The notes below the pieces were generated by a model. The model worked only from the letters and a program-made list of their open reading frames with translations. It searched no databases and was not told the origin of the DNA. A stretch of 12,571 bases of DNA from NCBI GenBank assembly GCA_937917025.1, contig CALFSF010000082.1, positions 1 through 12,571 of the forward strand, given 5' to 3'. Source of the DNA: an uncultured Paraburkholderia sp. (GTDB lineage: Bacteria > Pseudomonadota > Gammaproteobacteria > Burkholderiales > Burkholderiaceae). A program made the position numbers and the translations under genes. Shown here piece after piece: positions 6,949-12,571 of this stretch. Within the stretch, counting starts at the first letter, position 1; the number at the start of each line of letters is the position of its first letter.

Positions 6949-8253
6949 TCACTGCCCGGCCTGTCCTGACGAAGCGCCTTGCGCGCTGGCCGTCGTCGTG
7001 GCGGAACTGCCGGCGGCGCCGCTCGCGCCGCTCATGCCACCCGCACCACTGGCCGCCCCCGCGTTCTTCCGCTCGACGATGCGCACGGGTGCGCCGTTGA
7101 CGATTGAATCCTGCGGATTGAGGATCACCTGCTCGTCGCCGTGCAAACCCGATGCAACGGCCACGCGCGTGCCGAAGTCCGTCCCGAGGGAAACGGTCAG
7201 CAGCTTGACGTGGTTGTCGGGCGTCACGGTGGCGACTTTCACGCCGTCCGGCCGGAACAGGAACGCGTTGCCCGGCAGCGTGAAGCGCGCGGCGCCCGTG
7301 CCGAGCGCGAAGTGCACCTGCGCGTACGCGCCGGGCAGCAGATCGCCGTCGCGGTTGTCGACATCGACTTCGACGAGCATCGTCCGCTGCGTCGCATCGA
7401 CGGACCCCGCCGTGCGCGCGACCTTGCCCGGATAGTGTTTCGCCGGCGTTTCCGTGAGCGTGAGGTACGCGTTCTGCTGTGCATGGATCTGCTGCGCGTA
7501 TGACTGCGGCACGTTGACGTACACCCGCAGCCGGTCCGCCTGCGCGACGTGGAACAGCTCTTTCGCCGGGCCGCCCGAGCTGCCCGCATCGATCAGCGCG
7601 CCGACGTCGACGTTACGCGCGGTCACGATACCGTCGAACGGCGCGAAGACCTTCTGGAACGACTGCGTCTTTTCGAGCCGCGCGACGTTGAAACGCGCCG
7701 CGTCGAGCGTCGCTTTCTTCGCGAGCATGTCGCCGACCTTCTCGTCGGTTTCCTGCTTCGAGACCGAGTTGCTTTTCAGCATGTCGTTCCAGCGGTCGGC
7801 GGTCGTCTTCGACAGTGCATAATTCGCCTGTGCATTGGCGAGATCGGCGCGCGCCGCGCGCAACTGGTCGTCGACTTCCGGCGTGTCGATCTCGGCGAGC
7901 AGCTGGCCGGCCTTCACGTGCGCACCGATGTCGGCGTACCACTTGCGCAGATAGCCGTTCGTGCGCGCGTAGATCGGCGTGTCGAGAAACGCCTGCACGT
8001 TGCCGGGCAACACGAGATCGAGCGCCGCATCCGACTTTTGCGGATGCACGACTTCGACGCTCGTCTGGCTCGCGTGAGTCGCATCGCGTTCGAGCGCGGC
8101 GTGCGCGGTGCGGCGCGACCAGATGCCCTGCGCCGCAAGCACCAGCACGACGACGATCGCCACCACGACGGGCCAGCGCGCGCGCTTCGGCGCCGCTGGC
8201 GCTTCAGTCTTCAGGTGCGCGTCGTCGCGACGCTCCGGAACTTTGCCTTCCAT
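6949..8253 (-). CDS. RND efflux periplasmic adaptor (membrane fusion protein)
   Basis: This 434-aa HlyD/AcrA-type adaptor bridges the inner-membrane pump and the outer-membrane channel. It is anchored by one N-terminal helix (about residues 27-46, VVVAIVVVLVLAAQ) rather than by a lipid, since no lipobox is seen. Next come the first lipoyl half (about 88-125, YARTNGYLRKWYADIGAHVK), an alpha-hairpin (about 126-197), the second lipoyl half (about 200-222, FAPFDGIVTARNVDVGALI), beta-barrel and membrane-proximal domains (to about 393). The last 39 residues are a low-complexity Gly/Ser/Ala/Thr tail. The ATG at 8253 shares one base with the stop of the pump gene (TGATG), with a GGGG just upstream, so translation is coupled. 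The stop overlaps the start region of the channel gene. The substrate cannot be predicted. Confidence 0.95.
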   Translation of the reverse strand: MEGKVPERRDDAHLKTEAPAAPKRARWPVVVAIVVVLVLAAQGIWSRRTAHAALERDATHASQTSVEVVHPQKSDAALDLVLPGNVQAFLDTPIYARTNGYLRKWYADIGAHVKAGQLLAEIDTPEVDDQLRAARADLANAQANYALSKTTADRWNDMLKSNSVSKQETDEKVGDMLAKKATLDAARFNVARLEKTQSFQKVFAPFDGIVTARNVDVGALIDAGSSGGPAKELFHVAQADRLRVYVNVPQSYAQQIHAQQNAYLTLTETPAKHYPGKVARTAGSVDATQRTMLVEVDVDNRDGDLLPGAYAQVHFALGTGAARFTLPGNAFLFRPDGVKVATVTPDNHVKLLTVSLGTDFGTRVAVASGLHGDEQVILNPQDSIVNGAPVRIVERKNAGAASGAGGMSGASGAAGSSATTTASAQGASSGQAGQ

Positions 8254-11200
8254 CAATGCCCCACGTCAGGATGTTTTGGAACCACGTTTTCGGACGCGCG
8301 CAGACGTCGCGTCGCGAGCCGGGTATAGATCAGCGAGAACACCACCGGCACGAAAATCAGCGTCGCGAGCGTGCCGACCGCGAGGCCACCGATCACTGCC
8401 CGGCCGAGCGGCGCGTTCTGCTCGCCGCCTTCGCCGAGGCCGATCGCCATCGGCACCATGCCGATCACCATCGCGAGCGCGGTCATCAGCACCGGACGGA
8501 ATCGCGTGAAGCCCGCTTCGATGGCGGCGCGCGCCGCGTCGCCGTGTTCGAGCAGCTGTTCGCGCGCGAAGCTGATCACGAGAATTGAATTGGCCGTCGC
8601 GATGCCGATACACATGATCGCGCCGGTGAGCGCGGGAATCGACAGCGTGGTGTGCGTGAGGAACAGCATCCAGACGATACCCGCGAGCGCGCCCGGCAAC
8701 GCGGTGATGATGATGAACGGATCGAGCCACGACTGGAAGTTCACCACGATCAGCAGATACACCAGCACGATCGCGAACACGAGACCCGTGAAAAGGCCGG
8801 AGAACGAATCGTTCATCGTCTGCACCTGGCCGCGCAGTTTGATCGTCGAGCCCTGCGGCAAATCTGCTTTCGCGTCGGCGATGGTCTTCGAAATGTCGTC
8901 GGAGACGCCGCCGAGATCGCGGCCGTCGGCGGTGCCGTAGATGTCGATCGTCGTTTGCGCGTTGTAGTGGTTGATGACGGCGTTGCCCGCTTCGCGGTGC
9001 ATCGACGCAAGCGAGCCGAGGATGTTGCTCTTGCCGTTCGAGTTGAGCGGAATATTCGCGAGCGCCTGGAGCGAGTCGACGGTGTATTGCGGCGCTTCCG
9101 TGATCACGTTGTAACTGACGCCGTTCTTCGGATTGAGCCAGAACGTCGGCGTCGTCTGCTGGCTGCCCGACAGCGTGATCAGCAGGTCGCTCGCCACGTC
9201 CTTCTGCGTGAAGCCGGCCTGCTGCGCGCGCGTGCGGTCGACGTCGATGAAAATGCGCGGCAGGTCGGAGGGCTGCTGGATGCGGGCGTCGGCGAAACCG
9301 GGCACGGTGCGCAGGCGGTCGAGCAGGCGTGCGGCGAACGCACGGTTGCCCTGCACGTCGCGTCCCACGATCTGGATATCGATCGGCGACGGCATGCCGA
9401 AATTGAGCGTCTGGCTCACGATATCCGCGGGCAGAAACGCGAACTGCACGCCGGGAAATTCGTCGCTGAGCGTGCGGCGCAGGGTGCGGACGTAATCCGC
9501 GGTCGGATGATGATCGGCGTTCAGCGTGATGAGCACGTCGGCGTCGGACGAGCCGATCGTGCCGGTGTTGCTGTACGACAGGTTGATACCCGACACCGGC
9601 AGGCCGATATTGTCGATGATCGAATGCAGTTCGGCAGGCGGAATCAGCTGACGGATCCGTGTATCGACGCGATCCGTGACGACCGCCGTTTCCTCGACCC
9701 GCATGCCGGTTTTCGCGCGCAGGTGGAGCGCGATCGTGCCGGCGTCGACCTGCGGGAAGAAGTCGCGGCCAAGAAACGGCATCAGCAGCATCGATGCGCC
9801 GCAGCACGCCAGAAACGCGACGACGAACATGCCCGGCCGCGCCACGCGCGCTTCCAGAAACACGCGATAGCGCTCGCGCAGGTTCGCGAAGCCGCGCTCG
9901 AACGCGAGATGCACGCGCATGAACGGATTGCGCGTCGTTTCGCTCGCGTGCAGGTCTTCCTTGCGATGGTGATTGCGCAGCAGGTATTTCGCGAGGGTCG
10001 GCACGAGCGTGCGCGAAAAGAAGTACGACGCGAGCATCGCGAAGACGACGGCTTCGGCAAGCGGAACGAACAGATAATGCGCGACGCCCGTCAGCAGGAA
10101 CATCGGCACGAACACGATACAGATCGCCAGCGTCGACACCAGCGTGGGGATCGCGATCTGATGCGCGCCGTCGAGAATCGCCTGTTCGAGATTCTTGCCC
10201 TGCTCCAGCTGATGGCTGATGTTTTCGATCGCGACGGTCGCGTCGTCGACCAGAATCCCGACCGCGAGCGCGAGCCCGCCGAGCGTCATGATGTTGATCG
10301 TTTCGCCGAGCGCGGAAAGCGCGATGATCGACGTGATCATCGAAAGCGGAATCGACACGGCGATGATCAGCGTCGCGCGCCAGTTGCCGAGAAAGAGCAG
10401 GATCATGAGGCCGGTGAGGCCGGCGGCGATCAGCGCTTCGCGCAGCACGCCCTGCACCGAGGCGCGCACGAACAGCGACTGGTCCGCGACAGGGTCGATA
10501 TTGAGCGACTCGGGCACGAGATTGCGCAGCGTCGGCATCATGTCCTTGATGCGCTGGACGATTTCGAGCGTCGACGTGTTGCCGCTCTTGTTGATCGTGA
10601 GGAGCGACGCGCGCTGGCCGTTCACGCGCACGATGTTCGTCTGCGGCTGGAAGCCGTCGCGCACGTGCGCGACGTCGCGGATATAAACGGTGCCGTTCGC
10701 GGTGGACTTGATCGGGATGTTGTTCAGGCCGGCGAGCGAATCGGGGCTCGCGTTCATCGTCACCGAATATTCAGTCGAACCGATTTTCGCGGTGCCGGAG
10801 GGCAGGATCAGGTTTTGCGCGGTGATCGCGTTCACCACGTCCATTGGCGACAGATTGCGCTCCTGGAGCTTGCGCGAATCGATATCCACCATGATCTGGC
10901 GCTGCTTGCCGCCGTACGGCAGCGGCGCCGAGGCGCCGGGTATGGTCGCGAGCTGCGTCTTCAGGAAGTTATTGCCGAAGTCGAACAGTTCCTGCTCGGT
11001 GAGCGTCGGCGACGACAGCGCGAGGCGCAGGATCGGCACGGTCGAGGCGTTGTAGCGCAGGATGAACGGTGGCGTGATGCCAGGCGGCAGCGAGCGCACC
11101 TGAGACTGCGACAGCGCGGTGACTTCCGCGAGCGCCTCGTCGATATTCGCGTGCGGCTGGAAGAAGATCTTGACGACCGCGATGCCGTTCAGCGACGTCG

Positions 11201-11447
11201 ATTCGACGTGCTCGATATCGTTTACCGCCACCGAAAGCCCGCGCTCGTAGTTGAGCACGATGCGCTTTTCCATCTCGTCGGCGGGCAGGCCGTTGTACGA
11301 CCAGATCACCGACAGCACCGGAATGTCGATGTTCGGGAAGATGTCCGTCGGCGTGCGCATGATCGTCAACGGCCCGACGATCAGCAGCAGCAGCGCGAGA
11401 ACGATAAAGGTGTACGGGCGCCGGAGCGCGAGTCGGACGATCCACAT
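8253..11447 (-). CDS. RND efflux inner-membrane permease (AcrB/HAE1-like)
   Basis: This 1064-aa protein has full family length, with twelve predicted helices and two large periplasmic loops, and is the proton-driven pump of the tripartite system. Conserved parts include the N-terminal helix followed by TDIFPNIDIPV (34-44), the TM4 proton-relay pair Asp401-Asp402 in AVGILVDDATVAIENI, and the second-half start GRDFFPQVDAG. In TM10 the segment GIATANSILVISFA (948-961) has Ala952 where AcrB has Lys940. This fits a non-AcrB RND subgroup and means the charge relay differs. No clear ribosome-binding site precedes the ATG at 11447, and no longer in-frame start was found. It is the first gene of the operon, so the order is pump, adaptor, channel. 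No adjacent regulator is in the window. Metal efflux seems less likely than organic compounds, but this is inference. Confidence 0.95.
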   Translation of the reverse strand: MWIVRLALRRPYTFIVLALLLLIVGPLTIMRTPTDIFPNIDIPVLSVIWSYNGLPADEMEKRIVLNYERGLSVAVNDIEHVESTSLNGIAVVKIFFQPHANIDEALAEVTALSQSQVRSLPPGITPPFILRYNASTVPILRLALSSPTLTEQELFDFGNNFLKTQLATIPGASAPLPYGGKQRQIMVDIDSRKLQERNLSPMDVVNAITAQNLILPSGTAKIGSTEYSVTMNASPDSLAGLNNIPIKSTANGTVYIRDVAHVRDGFQPQTNIVRVNGQRASLLTINKSGNTSTLEIVQRIKDMMPTLRNLVPESLNIDPVADQSLFVRASVQGVLREALIAAGLTGLMILLFLGNWRATLIIAVSIPLSMITSIIALSALGETINIMTLGGLALAVGILVDDATVAIENISHQLEQGKNLEQAILDGAHQIAIPTLVSTLAICIVFVPMFLLTGVAHYLFVPLAEAVVFAMLASYFFSRTLVPTLAKYLLRNHHRKEDLHASETTRNPFMRVHLAFERGFANLRERYRVFLEARVARPGMFVVAFLACCGASMLLMPFLGRDFFPQVDAGTIALHLRAKTGMRVEETAVVTDRVDTRIRQLIPPAELHSIIDNIGLPVSGINLSYSNTGTIGSSDADVLITLNADHHPTADYVRTLRRTLSDEFPGVQFAFLPADIVSQTLNFGMPSPIDIQIVGRDVQGNRAFAARLLDRLRTVPGFADARIQQPSDLPRIFIDVDRTRAQQAGFTQKDVASDLLITLSGSQQTTPTFWLNPKNGVSYNVITEAPQYTVDSLQALANIPLNSNGKSNILGSLASMHREAGNAVINHYNAQTTIDIYGTADGRDLGGVSDDISKTIADAKADLPQGSTIKLRGQVQTMNDSFSGLFTGLVFAIVLVYLLIVVNFQSWLDPFIIITALPGALAGIVWMLFLTHTTLSIPALTGAIMCIGIATANSILVISFAREQLLEHGDAARAAIEAGFTRFRPVLMTALAMVIGMVPMAIGLGEGGEQNAPLGRAVIGGLAVGTLATLIFVPVVFSLIYTRLATRRLRASENVVPKHPDVGH

Positions 11448-11658
11448 TGAACGGCGCGAGTCTGGGCTGGTCGGTTGAAAGCCGGGCTGGCTGCGCCGCG
11501 TGCCCGGCCTGCGTCGCGCGAACGATGGCCGCGCCCGGCATGCGCGACAGGAATATAACGCGTATCGTAGTCCTCATGCATCATTTTCGGATATGGGTCG
11601 CCCGAGGTTTATGATTGACCTGTTACGACGCATTACACGAAGGGCCGCTGATTGGGAT

Positions 11659-11679
11659 TTCGTAAGTCGAATGTACGAA
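11659..11679. repeat. Inverted repeat TTCGTA-N9-TACGAA
   Basis: TTCGTA (11659-11664) and TACGAA (11674-11679) are perfect 6-bp half-sites with centres 15 bp apart, directly before the hairpin at 11681. The geometry would suit a dimeric regulator or part of a leader RNA fold. No regulator gene in the window can be linked to it. Confidence 0.4.
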
Positions 11680-11680
11680 T

Positions 11681-11706
11681 TAAGGGGTGTTGAGCCCTTA
11701 TTTTTC
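11681..11706 (+). terminator. Terminator-like hairpin with no gene in front of it
   Basis: TAAGGG (11681-11686) pairs with CCCTTA (11695-11700) around an 8-nt loop, and a T5 tract follows at once. It points along the plus strand, where no gene lies upstream within the window, and it ends 165 bases before the 70-aa gene. It could close a small RNA, act as an attenuator in a long leader, or be chance. Confidence 0.5.
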
Positions 11707-11870
11707 GCTTTCCCGGGCGGTACAAAACGTGAACAATGAGTTTGAAGGCCTCTTCCGCGGTACGCGCGATGCAGGTTAGGTGCGCACGCAACGTTTCTGG
11801 CGACGCGGCGCGTTTTATCGCCACACGACCGGCGCTTCATCCAAGCCGGCAAAGAGAACGGGGAAACATC

Positions 11871-12083
11871 ATGCAAGTCGGTTCTATCGTCCGCTCCGTG
11901 CATATCGCCGTGCCCCAGGGCGCGCGCGGCATCGTGATGCGCATTCTTGGCGACATGGCCATGGTGGCGTGGTATGCGGGTGAACCCGGCACGTCGATCC
12001 AGTTGAACACCGAACCCTTCTTCCTTGAAGACCTGATCGACACGGGCGAGCAGGTTCGCCCCGCCAGCGCGCAGATGCACTGA
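11871..12083 (+). CDS. Hypothetical 70-aa protein
   Basis: I do not recognise a characterised family. The 70 residues are soluble, without signal peptide or membrane helix. They alternate short hydrophobic strands and turns (VGSIVRSVHIAV, ARGIVMRILGDMAMVAWYAG, SIQLNTEPFFLEDLID), a pattern that would suit a small beta-barrel of SH3-like type; that fold is a guess. Codon usage is like that of the neighbouring genes. The ATG at 11871 follows GGGGA about seven bases upstream. The frame is open back to 11736, but the extra part looks random, so the shorter start is preferred. It is preceded by a 423-bp region with an orphan terminator-like hairpin, and followed by GC-rich hairpins and srkA on the same strand. 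Confidence 0.78.
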   Translation: MQVGSIVRSVHIAVPQGARGIVMRILGDMAMVAWYAGEPGTSIQLNTEPFFLEDLIDTGEQVRPASAQMH

Positions 12084-12143
12084 AGCACTGAACGTGGTGA
12101 CCCGCGCTGCGCCTCGACGCGGCGCGCAAGGCGCCGGCGTCCC

Positions 12144-12171
12144 GCGCGCCTGTCGCCCGCGTCAGGCGCGT
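12144..12171 (+). repeat. GC hairpin between the 70-aa gene and srkA
   Basis: CGCGCCTG (12145-12152) pairs with CAGGCGCG (12163-12170), extended by one G-T pair, around a 10-nt loop. It lies 60 bases after the 70-aa gene stop and has no T-run. It may slow or end transcription; in DNA this GC-rich, chance is a real alternative. Confidence 0.35.
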
Positions 12172-12217
12172 GGTGCGCACAGCGATGCCCTGACATGCCC
12201 TGCGTCACGCGTGTCGC

Positions 12218-12246
12218 TCGTCATCGCGGGCGGCGCGGCGCACAAT
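12218..12246 (+). promoter_or_regulatory. Possible srkA promoter (TCGTCA-N17-CACAAT)
   Basis: TCGTCA (12218-12223) matches the -35 consensus at four of six positions, and CACAAT (12241-12246) matches the -10 at four of six, with the ideal 17-bp spacer. A start point 6-8 bases later would fall at or next to the srkA ATG, so the transcript would be leaderless or nearly so. Confidence 0.3.
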
Positions 12247-12252
12247 GCGGGC

Positions 12253-12571
12253 ATGAACGACGACACTCCCGATCTCCAGGACGGCGCTTCCAGCACGGTC
12301 CCTTTTGCCCGGCTGACGCCGGAATGCGTGCTCGACGCCATCGACAGCGTCCTGATTCCCGCTGGCCAGCGCACCGATGGCCGCATGCTCGCGCTCAACA
12401 GCTACGAAAACCGCGTCTTCCAGGTGGGCGTGGAAGACGGGCCGCCCGTTGTCGCGAAGTTCTATCGTCCCGAACGCTGGACCGACGAAGCCATTCTCGA
12501 AGAGCACGCGTTCGTCGCGCAACTGGCCGCGCTCGAGATTCCCGCGGTGCCGGCGCGCGTCGATAACGGCC
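12253..12571 (+). CDS. srkA: Stress response kinase A (SrkA/YihE), N-terminal part only
   Basis: The 106 codons in the window encode the N-lobe of SrkA (YihE/RdoA), a cytosolic Ser/Thr protein kinase of the APH/choline-kinase-like fold. In E. coli it protects against stress-induced death by countering MazEF. Diagnostic strings are LALNSYENRVFQVG (46-59), taking the place of the nucleotide-binding loop, and VVAKFYRPERWTDEAILEEH (66-85), with the probable ATP-binding Lys69 and the partner Glu in ILEEH. Both are nearly identical to the E. coli protein. The catalytic HGD and DxD motifs lie beyond the window. Compared with E. coli the N-terminus is about a dozen residues longer and acidic. No Shine-Dalgarno sequence precedes the ATG at 12253, but the next good family start in frame is absent. 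Confidence 0.93.
   Translation, partial: MNDDTPDLQDGASSTVPFARLTPECVLDAIDSVLIPAGQRTDGRMLALNSYENRVFQVGVEDGPPVVAKFYRPERWTDEAILEEHAFVAQLAALEIPAVPARVDNG

Larger units (their letters stand above)
11448..11870. other. Divergent intergenic region, 423 bp, with regulatory-looking structure
   Basis: This region separates the RND operon (-) from the 70-aa gene (+). The part from about 11550 to 11730 is clearly more AT-rich than its surroundings. It holds a TATATT hexamer on the minus strand (11557-11552) that could be the -10 of the efflux operon, an inverted repeat and a terminator-like hairpin. A plus-strand frame covers 11500-11739, but it lacks codon bias and a ribosome-binding site. Confidence 0.5.

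Noticed and set aside
8652..11450. 932-codon open frame on the plus strand
   Set aside because: It is the antisense shadow of the RND permease: extremely Arg/Asp/His-rich, with no family motif, created by GC-rich codon bias.
11615..11638. TTGACC followed by TTACAC as a plus-strand promoter
   Set aside because: The spacer is only 12 bp, too short for a sigma-70 promoter.
11500..11739. 79-codon plus-strand frame upstream of the 70-aa gene
   Set aside because: It crosses the inverted repeat and hairpin, starts at GTG without a ribosome-binding site and shows no coding bias.
12121..12150. GGCGCGC...GCGCGCC inverted repeat
   Set aside because: It has a 16-nt loop and consists of simple GC alternation, which is expected by chance here. 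It also competes with the better hairpin at 12144-12171.
1..12571. Mobile elements, CRISPR arrays, tRNA genes, toxin-antitoxin or phage-defence genes
   Set aside because: None was found on either strand. All larger frames with coding character are accounted for by the listed genes.

Overview
The window reads as chromosomal DNA of a high-GC betaproteobacterium, most likely Burkholderia or Paraburkholderia. The reasons are codon usage strongly biased to G/C in third positions, house-keeping proteins of proteobacterial type (MetK, the YghZ-type aldo-keto reductase, SrkA), and several short ORFans in normal intergenic spacing. No tRNA, rRNA, CRISPR array, transposase, integrase or prophage gene was found. 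Genus-level assignment is inference, because no search could be run.

Left part (1-3900). The 3' end of metK (+) closes with a strong terminator. A small, very arginine-rich ORFan on the minus strand converges on that terminator. A 420-bp divergent gap follows, then a PhyH-family dioxygenase (+). A perfect 12-bp hairpin separates it from a convergent two-helix DUF3185-type membrane protein (-). Divergent from that is a YghZ/Gpr-like aldo-keto reductase (+) with its own terminator, facing a 61-aa two-helix membrane protein (-).

Centre (3955-11447). Four minus-strand genes are read right to left: an RND inner-membrane pump, a membrane-fusion adaptor, a NodT-type outer-membrane lipoprotein channel and, after a 178-bp gap, an MFS exporter. 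The first three overlap at their stop and start codons and form a complete tripartite efflux system. The MFS gene has its own good ribosome-binding site and may be a distal operon member or an independent unit. The gap before it carries a hexanucleotide tandem repeat. No regulator gene lies inside the window.

Right part (11448-12571). A relatively AT-rich 423-bp divergent region contains a terminator-like hairpin with no gene in front of it. It leads to a 70-aa hypothetical protein (+). After another 169 bp, the window ends inside the N-terminal part of srkA (YihE), a stress-response protein kinase.

Overall this is a core or near-core region. The items most worth a second look are the orphan hairpin before the 70-aa gene, the unexplained small proteins, the tandem repeat in the efflux cluster, and altered signature residues in the dioxygenase and the RND pump. 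I saw nothing that amounts to a clearly new multi-gene system.
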